The position numbers were made by a program, and so were the translations under genes. The notes beneath the pieces were generated by a model that did no database searches, was not told the origin of the DNA, and worked only from the letters and a program-made list of their open reading frames with translations. A DNA stretch of 5,328 nt from Victivallales bacterium (GTDB lineage: Bacteria > Verrucomicrobiota > Lentisphaeria > Oligosphaerales > Oligosphaeraceae): the NCBI GenBank assembly GCA_900771165.1, contig CAAGMX010000019.1, forward strand, positions 1 to 5,328, given 5' to 3'. Below are positions 1-5,295 of this stretch, one piece after another (the first letter of the stretch is position 1; every line of letters begins with the position of its first letter).

Positions 1-227
1 TCGGCATGTCCCCCATACGGGCCTTCATGCAGCAGAAGATGGAGATCATCAAGGCCTACTTGGCGGATCATCCCCGGGTTCTCCTGAAGGACGTGGCGGC
101 CCGGATGGGCTTTGCGGACCAGTTCCACTTTTCCAAGTGCTTCCGCCAGAGCGTGGGGGTGAGTCCCAGGAAATATCTGGCCCAGGTGCTTTGCCAGAAG
201 GGGGAGAAGCAGGGGGCGTCCCTTTAG
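1..227 (+). CDS. AraC-family transcriptional regulator, C-terminal fragment
   Basis: This is the C-terminal part of an AraC/XylS-type DNA-binding domain. The left edge of the window cuts the gene: the reading frame is already open at base 3 (Gly just before the ATG at 6), so that Met is internal, and the visible GMSP is the typical end of the first helix-turn-helix. What remains is the linker helix (MQQKMEIIKAYL) and the second helix-turn-helix, ending in the family signature VAARMGFADQFHFSKCFRQ followed by GVSPRKY. A short charged tail (QKGEKQGASL) leads to the TAG stop. The missing N-terminal part would hold the ligand or sensor domain, so the inducer and target genes cannot be inferred. 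Proteins of this family usually activate nearby carbohydrate or stress genes. The stop codon overlaps that of the convergent TatD gene by 4 bp. Family assignment is firm; function beyond DNA binding is unknown. Confidence 0.92.
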   Translation, partial: GMSPIRAFMQQKMEIIKAYLADHPRVLLKDVAARMGFADQFHFSKCFRQSVGVSPRKYLAQVLCQKGEKQGASL

Positions 228-997
228 AGGCGGAAGAAGCGGCAGGCGTTTTGGGTGGTGAGGACGGCCACTTCCTCCAGGGAGAGTCCCCATTCCTGGG
301 CGATGCGCTGGGCGATGAGGGGGATGTACTTGGAGGCGTTGGGGGTTCCCCGGTGGGGGGCGGGGGTGAGATAGGGGGCGTCCGTCTCCAGGAGGAGCCG
401 GTCCAGGGGCACTAGGCGAAGGGTCTCCCGGATGTTCTCCGCCTTCTTGAAGGTGACCATGCCGTTGTAGGAGAAGTAGGCATTCCGGGTGAGCCACTGC
501 TCCATTTCCCGGGGGCCGTCCGCAAAGCTGTGGACCTGGATGGGGTGCTCCGGAGGAAGAAGCTCTTCCACGATGGGGAAGCAGGCGGCAAAGGCCTCCC
601 GGCAATGGAGCACCACGGGAAGGGAACACTCCACCGCCAGGGAGAGCATGGCCCGGAGGCATGCCTCCTGCTGAGCCAGCGTGGTCTCCTGGTAATGGGC
701 ATCCAACCCCACCTCCCCGACGGCCACCACGCCGGGTTGACGGCACCACTGCCGCAGCTGCTCCATCTGGGCGGCGTCCCCGGTGAAATTTCCGCAGCAT
801 TCGGGATGAATGCCCACGCTGGTATACATTCCGGGATGTGCCTGGACGAAGGTCAGGTAGCGGGGCACATCCTCCAGGGAAGTGCCTGCCAGCAGGAGCC
901 GGTTCACCCCGGCCTGCCGGGCCTCCGTCACCAGGGTTTCCTGTTCTTCCCGGGTGGAATCGTCCGGGAAATGCGTATGGGTATCAAAGAAGTCCAT
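224..997 (-). CDS. TatD-family metal-dependent hydrolase (putative DNase)
   Basis: A complete 257-residue protein of normal length for the TatD/YcfH family of cytoplasmic TIM-barrel metal-dependent hydrolases; characterised members have DNase activity. The expected metal-site motifs are present in order: DTHTH (His7, His9) at the N-terminus, GIHPE near 62-66, VAVGEVGLD with Glu95, LPVVLHCREA with His131, VHSFAD with His156, and ETDAPYLTP with Asp206, followed by PHRGTPNASKY. The usual H-C-F-S/T-G element is replaced by VHSFAD, and GLDY by GLDAHY, both modest deviations that keep the metal-binding residues. The ATG is chosen because DTHTH begins four residues later, as is usual. A ribosome binding site is weak (AGGA about 11 bases upstream). 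The gene converges with the AraC fragment and diverges from the GCAxxG-type gene, so it is probably monocistronic. The family is clear; the physiological substrate is not. Confidence 0.95.
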   Translation of the reverse strand: MDFFDTHTHFPDDSTREEQETLVTEARQAGVNRLLLAGTSLEDVPRYLTFVQAHPGMYTSVGIHPECCGNFTGDAAQMEQLRQWCRQPGVVAVGEVGLDAHYQETTLAQQEACLRAMLSLAVECSLPVVLHCREAFAACFPIVEELLPPEHPIQVHSFADGPREMEQWLTRNAYFSYNGMVTFKKAENIRETLRLVPLDRLLLETDAPYLTPAPHRGTPNASKYIPLIAQRIAQEWGLSLEEVAVLTTQNACRFFRL

Positions 998-1036
998 GGG
1001 CGTGCTGTCCTGTGGTCAAAGAGGAGAGAGAATCAC

Positions 1037-1360
1037 ATGAGTCGTTCAGGAGAGTTCTACACCGCACCCGGGCATCCCTACAACTGCGCCCAGGCCGTGG
1101 CCCTGGGGAATGGGCACGAGGAATTGGCGGAGGAGCTTTCCCGCTGCGGCGGGGGGCGGGCGCCGGAGGGGCTCTGCGGGGCGCTGCATGCCGCCTTGCT
1201 GCTGGCTCCCCCGGAGACGCGCCAGGCCCTGAAGGAGGCCTTCCTGAAGGAGGTGGGTGCCCTGACCTGCCGGGAGATCAAGGGCGGAACGGGAACTCCC
1301 TGCCTCCAGTGTGTGGAGACGGCGGCGGCTCTTCTGGAGAAGGCGCAGGGGAGAATCTAA
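1037..1360 (+). CDS. Small C_GCAxxG_C_C-type (GCAxxG) redox-associated protein
   Basis: A 107-residue protein with the cysteine layout of the C_GCAxxG_C_C family (putative redox-active proteins common in anaerobes). The pattern reads YNCAQAV (Cys17), CGGGRAPEGLCGALHAALLL (Cys37, Cys47; the CGALHAA part matches the GCAxxG core), LTCREIK (Cys78) and CLQCVETAA (Cys89, Cys92). There is no signal peptide or membrane segment, so it should be cytoplasmic. The ATG at 1037 is preferred over the much longer open frame upstream: the extension is only the antisense shadow of the TatD gene, and GAGGAG (1021-1026) sits 10 bases before this ATG. Family members are presumed to bind metal or to act through redox-active cysteines, but the biochemical role is not established. 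Its start codon lies 39 bp from that of the divergent TatD gene. The assignment rests on motif pattern only. Confidence 0.83.
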   Translation: MSRSGEFYTAPGHPYNCAQAVALGNGHEELAEELSRCGGGRAPEGLCGALHAALLLAPPETRQALKEAFLKEVGALTCREIKGGTGTPCLQCVETAAALLEKAQGRI

Positions 1361-1517
1361 TGCCTCCCCCGGGGCTCCTTCGGGGATGGGTCTCCTTTTG
1401 GCGGAAATCCGTCCCCTGTCCCGGGATTCCGAAGGGGGGAGAGAGGGGCGTGAAGGCTATATTAACCGGCCTCCCCGGAAAAGGGCGGGCGGGGCGCCAG
1501 AACACGGTTTTTCCACC
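1361..1517. other. 157 bp intergenic region upstream of smpB
   Basis: This gap holds no supported gene. Just after the upstream stop codon there is a weak hairpin (CCCCG 1367-1371 with CGGGG 1381-1385, 9-base loop), but only a short T-run follows (TCTCCTTTT, 1391-1399), so it is at best a poor terminator. A TATATT hexamer at 1458-1463 is the only AT-rich stretch and could be a -10 element for smpB-queA, but no convincing -35 sits 17 bases upstream. A GC-rich imperfect hairpin (GGC..CCCC 1468-1476 with GGGG.GCC 1491-1498) lies in the presumed smpB leader. All of these are tentative. Confidence 0.3.
1458..1463 (+). promoter_or_regulatory. Possible -10 element for smpB-queA
   Basis: TATATT resembles a sigma-70 -10 box and stands out in an otherwise very GC-rich gap, 55 bases before the smpB start. 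The position where a -35 box should be reads as a G-run, so a promoter here is a guess from composition and position. Confidence 0.2.
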
Positions 1518-1973
1518 ATGAAGAATATCAGTCAAAATAAGCGAGCCTTTCACGACTATCAGGTGCTGGAGAAGTTTCAGGCGGGAATTTCCCTGACGGG
1601 CACCGAGGTGAAGTCCTGCCGCGGGGGCAAAATGTCCCTGTCGGAGGCCTATGTGATCATTGACCAGCGGGGGAACGCCCAGCTGATCGGGTGCAACATC
1701 GCCCCCTACGCCATGGGGAGCTACAACAATCATCCCCCTTTGCGGCAGCGCCAGCTCCTCCTCCACAAGAAGGAACTGCGGAAGCTGAAGCGTGCCGTGG
1801 AGGCCAAGGGGCTGACCATCGTCCCCCTGGAGGCCTACTTTGATTCCCGGGGATATATCAAGTTGAACATCGGCCTCTGCCGGGGAAAGAATCTCCACGA
1901 CAAGCGGGATTCCATGAAGGAGCAGATGGCCCGCCGGGAGGCTTCCCGGGCCATGAAGGGAATCCGGGAGTGA
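1518..1973 (+). CDS. smpB: SsrA (tmRNA)-binding protein SmpB
   Basis: A complete 151-residue SmpB, the small beta-barrel protein that binds tmRNA and delivers it to ribosomes stalled on mRNAs lacking a stop codon. Family landmarks are all present: NKRAFHDY (7-14), the barrel signature GISLTGTEVKS (23-33), NHPPLRQRQLLLHKKEL (71-87), KGLTIVPLEAYF (97-108) and the tRNA-mimicking end GKNLHDKR (123-130), followed by a basic C-terminal tail that normally becomes helical in the decoding centre. The canonical GKK.YDKR is here GKNLHDKR. The ATG is chosen because the family begins a few residues before NKRA; the longer open frame upstream has no family similarity. No Shine-Dalgarno sequence is visible in the 20 bases before it (they end GGTTTTTCCACC), unlike queA. 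queA follows after 25 bp on the same strand, so the two are probably one transcript. The tmRNA gene itself is not in this window. Confidence 0.98.
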   Translation: MKNISQNKRAFHDYQVLEKFQAGISLTGTEVKSCRGGKMSLSEAYVIIDQRGNAQLIGCNIAPYAMGSYNNHPPLRQRQLLLHKKELRKLKRAVEAKGLTIVPLEAYFDSRGYIKLNIGLCRGKNLHDKRDSMKEQMARREASRAMKGIRE

Positions 1974-1998
1974 TTCCTCCCGGGGAAAAGGAGAGGAG

Positions 1999-3060
1999 AT
2001 GCTGGTTTCCGATTTTGATTTTGCGCTGCCCCAGGAGCTGATTGCCCAACGCCCTCTGGCGGACCGGGCGGCGGCGCGGATGCTGGTGATGGAACGGGAG
2101 ACGGGAAAGAGACTGTCCACGGATTTCCACCACTTCGCAGAGTATTTGCAGCCGGGGGACTGCCTGGTGCTCAACGATACCAAGGTGATTCCGGCGCGGC
2201 TGTGGGGACATCGCCCCGAGACCCTGGGGCGGGTTCAGGTCTTCCTGCTGGAGAGCCGGGGAGGGCGCCTGTGGCAGGCCTTCCTGAAGCCTGGCCGCCG
2301 TCTGCGTCCTGGCGCCCGGGTGATTCTGGAGGGGGATGGCAGCGGCCTGACGGTGCGGGAGAAGGCGCCGGACGGGGCGTGCCTGGTGGAGTTTGACCAG
2401 GAGGATGTGCTGGGGCTCCTGGAAAAATATGGAAAGACGCCGTTGCCGCCCTACATCAACCGGGAGGCGGAGGAGTCGGACAAGGAGGATTACCAGACCG
2501 TGTATGCCTTGCATCCCGGCAGTGTGGCCTGTCCCACGGCAGGGCTGCATCTGACCCCGGAGATTCTGGCCCAGCTGGAGAGCAAGGGGGTGTCCATCGC
2601 CCGGGTCACCCTTCATGTGGGGGCGGGGACGTTCCGGCCGGTGGAGAGCCGGACCATTGAGGAGCACGTGATGCACGAGGAGCAGTATTTCCTGCCTCCG
2701 GAGGCGGCGCGCACCATCAACGACACCCATGCCCGGGGAGGAAAGGTCTTCTGCATGGGCACCACCTCCGTGCGCACCCTGGAGACTTGCGCCGACGGAG
2801 ACACGGGCAGGGTGATTCCGGGAACGGGACGCACCAGCATCTTCCTCTACCCCCCGAAAACCCTGAAGGTGGCCGATGGCCTGCTGACCAATTTCCACCT
2901 GCCCCAGTCCACCCTTCTGATGCTGGTGTGCTGCCTGGCTCCCCATTCCCAGGTGATGGCCGCCTATCAGCAGGCGGTCCAGGAAAAATATCGTTTCTTC
3001 AGCTACGGGGACTGTATGCTTCTGCTGCCGCCGGGGCGTTCCCTGGACGGGAGGATGTGA
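1999..3060 (+). CDS. queA: S-adenosylmethionine:tRNA ribosyltransferase-isomerase QueA
   Basis: A complete 353-residue QueA. It transfers and isomerises the ribose moiety of S-adenosylmethionine onto 7-aminomethyl-7-deazaguanine at the wobble position (34) of tRNAs with GUN anticodons, giving epoxyqueuosine. Recognisable blocks in order: FDFALPQELIAQRP (6-19), LVLNDTKVIPARLWG (56-70), GKTPLPPYI (145-153), YQTVYALHPGSVACPTAGLHLT (165-186), VTLHVGAGTFRPV (203-215), HVMHEE (223-228), MGTTSVRTLE (253-262), and the end block VADGLLTNFHLPQSTLLMLV to YRFFSYGDCML. Small departures from consensus are RAAARML for the usual RD.SRL and SVACPTAGLHL for AVAAPTAGLHF. A strong Shine-Dalgarno (AAAGGAG, 1987-1993) lies 5 bases before the ATG. 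It follows smpB closely; the common partner tgt is not next to it. Its last 62 bp overlap the 3' end of the antisense HTH gene. Confidence 0.98.
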   Translation: MLVSDFDFALPQELIAQRPLADRAAARMLVMERETGKRLSTDFHHFAEYLQPGDCLVLNDTKVIPARLWGHRPETLGRVQVFLLESRGGRLWQAFLKPGRRLRPGARVILEGDGSGLTVREKAPDGACLVEFDQEDVLGLLEKYGKTPLPPYINREAEESDKEDYQTVYALHPGSVACPTAGLHLTPEILAQLESKGVSIARVTLHVGAGTFRPVESRTIEEHVMHEEQYFLPPEAARTINDTHARGGKVFCMGTTSVRTLETCADGDTGRVIPGTGRTSIFLYPPKTLKVADGLLTNFHLPQSTLLMLVCCLAPHSQVMAAYQQAVQEKYRFFSYGDCMLLLPPGRSLDGRM

Positions 3061-3571
3061 GGGGCAGAAAGTCCTCCCGCTCCGTCCCCTCTTTGCCGGC
3101 CCAGGTCAATATTCCCAGTTCCAGGGTGCGGATCAGGGCCTGCAGGCGGGGCAGGACGCTTTGATAGCCCTGGGGGAGAAGGCAGAGCTGCCGCATCTGG
3201 AGGAAGAAGTGTCTCAGGAAAGGATCCCGGAGCATCTGGAGACGCTTCCGCATCTGGAGCAGAAGCAGCCACTGCCGTAGGGTTCCCTGTTTCGTCCAAA
3301 GCCGGAGGAGCTGCAGGGAGGGAGCCTGGGGGACCTGGCAGAAGCGGCACTCCCCCCTCTCCCATTTCCCTAAGGTGGCGGGATGGAGGCCCAGAAGTTC
3401 TGCGGTCTCCTGTCGGGAAAGAGAGGCTGCCTCTCTGCGCTGCCGGAATCGCCGCCCCTCTCCCGGGGAAAAGGAGCGCTTCTCAGGGAGGAAGGCGCGG
3501 GCTTCTGTCAGGAACTGGCGGAGATCCCACGGGGATTCCCCAGGAAGACTAAGACTCTTTCTTGTCGCCAT
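2999..3571 (-). CDS. XRE-type helix-turn-helix protein of unknown target
   Basis: A 190-residue protein with one recognisable domain: a Cro/C1 (XRE)-type helix-turn-helix at about residues 40-76 (RRFRQRREAASLSRQETAELL, then GLHPATLGKWERGE), with the classic Q-E-T-A-E-L-L-G and K-W-E-R-G-E spacing. Residues 84-156 are leucine-, glutamine- and arginine-rich and probably helical, perhaps for dimerisation; the tail is proline/alanine/serine-rich. No membrane segment is evident. The ATG at 3571 is chosen because GGGAGGAA (within 3575-3583) lies just upstream at good spacing; a GTG at 3607 would extend the frame but falls in a hairpin loop with no ribosome binding site. The gene lies downstream of the SDR gene on the same strand, 80 bp away. 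Codons such as AGA, CTA, TTA and ATA are more frequent than in its neighbours, suggesting low expression or a different origin. The 3' end runs 62 bp into queA on the opposite strand. It may be an autorepressor; targets are unknown. Confidence 0.78.
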   Translation of the reverse strand: MATRKSLSLPGESPWDLRQFLTEARAFLPEKRSFSPGEGRRFRQRREAASLSRQETAELLGLHPATLGKWERGECRFCQVPQAPSLQLLRLWTKQGTLRQWLLLLQMRKRLQMLRDPFLRHFFLQMRQLCLLPQGYQSVLPRLQALIRTLELGILTWAGKEGTEREDFLPLTSSRPGNAPAAAEAYSPRS

Positions 3572-3574
3572 CGC

Positions 3575-3583
3575 TTCCTCCCT
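3575..3583 (-). promoter_or_regulatory. Ribosome binding site deciding the HTH gene start
   Basis: On the minus strand this reads AGGGAGGAA, a near-perfect Shine-Dalgarno three bases before the ATG at 3571 (about five counted from the GGGAGG core). It favours this ATG over the upstream GTG at 3607, which has none. Confidence 0.7.
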
Positions 3584-3591
3584 GCGTCCTG

Positions 3592-3634
3592 GCCAGCCGG
3601 AGGCCACTTCCTCCGGCTCTGGCGCTCTTTTTTT
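3592..3634 (+). terminator. Intrinsic terminator-like hairpin, + strand orientation
   Basis: Bases 3592-3603 pair with 3610-3623 as 12 base pairs around a 6-base loop (CCACTT), with a 2-base bulge at 3617-3618. An alternative is a perfect 9 bp stem, 3595-3603 with 3610-3618. Four bases later a seven-T run follows (3628-3634), as in a rho-independent terminator for rightward transcription. Read leftward there is no U-run after the stem, so it does not fit a terminator for the SDR gene. The nearest rightward gene is queA, ending 530 bp earlier. The inverted repeat also lies just upstream of the HTH gene's ribosome binding site, so it could instead be an operator or a leader hairpin for that gene. 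Confidence 0.55.
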
Positions 3635-3651
3635 GCGGGGTGGGGAGGGGA

Positions 3652-4509
3652 TTACACTCCGGAGAAGGCGGCGAATCCGCCGTCGATGGGGATGACGGTG
3701 CCGTTGACGAAGCCGGCGGCCTTGTCATCCAGCAGCCAGAGGACGGCGCCCAGCAGGTCTTCGGGGGTTCCGAAGCGTCCCATGGGGGTATGGGTGAGGA
3801 TGGTCTGGCCTCTGGGCGTCAGGGAGCCGTCGGGATTGGTGAGAAGGGCCCGGTTCTGGTTGGTGACGAAGAATCCGGGGGCGATGGCGTTGACCCGGAC
3901 GCCCACCTTGGCCAGGTGGGTGGCCAGCCACTGGGTGAAGTTGCTGACGGCGGCCTTGGCCCCGGAGTAGGCGGGAATCTTGGTCAGGGGGCGGAAGGCG
4001 TTCATGGAGGAGACGTTCAGGATGGTCCCGTGGCCCTTCTTCACCATGTCGGCGCAGAAGACCTGGGTGGGCAGGAGGGTGCCGATGAAGTTCAGGTTGA
4101 AGACGAAGGAGATGCCGTTGGGATCCAGGTTGAAGAAGTTGAACTGCCCCTCCGTGGGATTCAGCACATCTTCCTGGGTGGCGAACTCCCGGGCGGTGGT
4201 GCCCTTGGGATTGTTGCCGCCGGCGCCGTTCAGCAGGATGTCCGTGGGGCCGAAGGCGGCCAGCACCTTCTCATGGGCGGCTTCCAGGGAGGCCTTGTCC
4301 AGCACGTTGGCGGGGATGGCGAGGGCCTCGCCGCCATCCTGACGAATGGCGTCAGCGCAGGCCTGGGCAGCCTCTTCCTTCAAATCCAGGACCGCCACCT
4401 TGGCGCCGCAGGCGGCCAGAGCCTGGGCCATGATGCTGCACAGGACACCGCCGGCTCCAGTGACCACGGCGACTTTGTCTTTCAAATCCACATGAATGGG
4501 GAGTTCCAT
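3652..4509 (-). CDS. SDR-family oxidoreductase, D-mannonate oxidoreductase type (UxuB/YjmF-like)
   Basis: A complete 285-residue short-chain dehydrogenase/reductase. The nucleotide-binding glycine motif is TGAGGVLCS (17-25), Asp42 at the end of the second strand suggests NAD preference, NGAGG (94-98) replaces the usual NNAGG, Asn140 sits in NLNFIGTL, and the catalytic set is Ser168, Tyr181 and Lys185 (SSMNA, then AYSGAK), with the C-terminal dinucleotide-binding edge NAIAPGFFVTNQNRALL and IDGGFAAFSGV. The long insert after NGAGGNNPK, together with FNLNFIGTLLPTQVF and PGFFVTNQNRALL, matches from memory the SDR-type D-mannonate oxidoreductases that reduce D-fructuronate to D-mannonate in hexuronate use. 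A Shine-Dalgarno (AAGGAG, 4518-4523) lies 8 bases before the ATG. No uxuA, kdgK or uronate isomerase gene is in the window, so context neither supports nor opposes the substrate. SDR membership is certain; substrate is probable. Confidence 0.93.
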   Translation of the reverse strand: MELPIHVDLKDKVAVVTGAGGVLCSIMAQALAACGAKVAVLDLKEEAAQACADAIRQDGGEALAIPANVLDKASLEAAHEKVLAAFGPTDILLNGAGGNNPKGTTAREFATQEDVLNPTEGQFNFFNLDPNGISFVFNLNFIGTLLPTQVFCADMVKKGHGTILNVSSMNAFRPLTKIPAYSGAKAAVSNFTQWLATHLAKVGVRVNAIAPGFFVTNQNRALLTNPDGSLTPRGQTILTHTPMGRFGTPEDLLGAVLWLLDDKAAGFVNGTVIPIDGGFAAFSGV

Positions 4510-4593
4510 TGTACTGTCTCCTTGCGTTGTGACTGAAGGATGGGAAAGAATGGGGGAGGAATTCGTTTTTTTGGGGGGGGGAAAGGAGGGGGC
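4510..4593. other. 84 bp intergenic gap with T7-G9 homopolymer tract
   Basis: Between the nfo stop and the SDR start. It holds the SDR ribosome binding site (4518-4523) and a striking double homopolymer, seven T (4566-4572) followed by nine G (4573-4581). On the transcribed (minus) strand this is C9 then A7, right after the nfo stop. No hairpin precedes it, so it does not look like a terminator for nfo; nfo and the SDR gene could be read as one transcript. No clear promoter is visible. Confidence 0.5.
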
Positions 4594-5295
4594 TCAGGGA
4601 GTTTCCCGGGCGGCCTCCAGAAGAAGTCGGGTCTCCTCGGGCCAGCGCTCCGGCTCCGGGGTTTCCAGGATCAGGGGGATTCCCTCCAGCCGGGGGTCAC
4701 GGGCCAGGGTGAGGAAGGTGTCCCAGCCCAGAAGGCCTTCTCCCAGGGGGGCATGGCGGTCCAGGTGGGAGCCCAGGGCGGATTTGGTGTCGTTCCAGTG
4801 CATGCCCCGGAGAAGGGAGAATCCCAGGCGCTGCTGGAATTCGGTCCAGAAGGCCTCCAGTCCCTGGGGGGTAGACAGGTCGATGCCGGCGGCGTAGGCG
4901 TGGCAGGTGTCGATGCAGATGCCGATGCGTCCGGGGCGGTCCACCCATTCCACGATTTTCTGGAGTTCCTCCAGGTCCTTGCCTACCAGGGAGCCCTGTC
5001 CCGCCGTGTTTTCCACCACGGCGATGGCCCGTTCGGTCTGATCCAGGGCCTGCTGAATTCCCTGGGCCACGCGCCGGAGGGTTTCCTCCCTGGGGGCGCC
5101 CAGTCCGCTGCCGGGATGGAAGTTCAGCATGGTGAGGCCCAGGGCCTCCACCCGGCGGAGCTCCTCGGTGAAGGCCTCCCGGGCGGCCTGGCATTTGCTA
5201 GGGTCCGGGTTTCCCAGATTGATGAGGTAGGAGTCGTGGGGGAGGATGGTCTCCGGGGCATAGCCGGCGGTGGCGCAGGCCTCCCGGAAGGTTTC
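4594..5295 (-). CDS. nfo: Endonuclease IV (AP endonuclease), N-terminally truncated by contig end
   Basis: The C-terminal 233 residues of endonuclease IV, the zinc TIM-barrel enzyme of base-excision repair that cuts DNA 5' of abasic sites and removes 3' blocking groups. About 50 N-terminal residues are missing by comparison with my recollection of the E. coli protein. All nine zinc ligands are present, counting from the first native residue: His20 (ILPHDSYLINLG), His60 (LNFHPGS), Glu95 (VVENTAGQG), Asp129 and His132 (CIDTCHAYAAG), His166 (GMHWNDTK), Asp179 and His181 (LDRHAPLGEG) and Glu211 (LILETPEPE). Each is offset by a constant 49-50 from the E. coli position, so no internal frameshift is likely. 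The open frame continues to 5310 as Met-Leu-Phe-Arg-Ser, but those five codons are sequencing adapter; the true gene extends beyond the contig. The TGA stop is 84 bp before the SDR start on the same strand. Confidence 0.96.
   Translation of the reverse strand, partial: ETFREACATAGYAPETILPHDSYLINLGNPDPSKCQAAREAFTEELRRVEALGLTMLNFHPGSGLGAPREETLRRVAQGIQQALDQTERAIAVVENTAGQGSLVGKDLEELQKIVEWVDRPGRIGICIDTCHAYAAGIDLSTPQGLEAFWTEFQQRLGFSLLRGMHWNDTKSALGSHLDRHAPLGEGLLGWDTFLTLARDPRLEGIPLILETPEPERWPEETRLLLEAARETP

Noticed and set aside
1..5. Adapter remnant at the left end
   Set aside because: The first bases do not match the adapter end, and the AraC reading frame runs through them with expected family residues.
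530..1036. Upstream extension of the GCAxxG-type protein to a 276-residue product
   Set aside because: The extension lies wholly antisense to the well-supported TatD gene and resembles no protein; a ribosome binding site and the family start point to the ATG at 1037.
1361..1399. Strong terminator after the GCAxxG-type gene
   Set aside because: The hairpin is only 5 bp with a 9-base loop and the T-run is short and displaced, so it is not supported as more than a weak possibility.
1311..1517. Longer SmpB beginning at 1311
   Set aside because: The extra 69 residues overlap the preceding gene, are arginine/glycine-rich noise, and SmpB proteins begin just before NKRA.
1858..2946. Leftward open frame of 362 codons opposite queA
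   Set aside because: It is an antisense shadow of QueA, a complete and unmistakable enzyme; the product is rich in His, Gln and Arg with no domain.
3383..3970. Rightward open frame of 195 codons across the HTH and SDR genes
   Set aside because: It is antisense to two better-supported genes, has low-complexity composition and no recognisable motif.
3562..4536. Rightward open frame of 324 codons opposite the SDR gene
   Set aside because: This glycine/valine-rich frame is the usual stop-poor shadow on the opposite strand of a high-GC gene; the SDR has full catalytic motifs.
4573..4593. Intrinsic terminator after nfo
   Set aside because: The minus strand has a C-run then an A-run, but no stem precedes it and there is no U-run in the direction of transcription.
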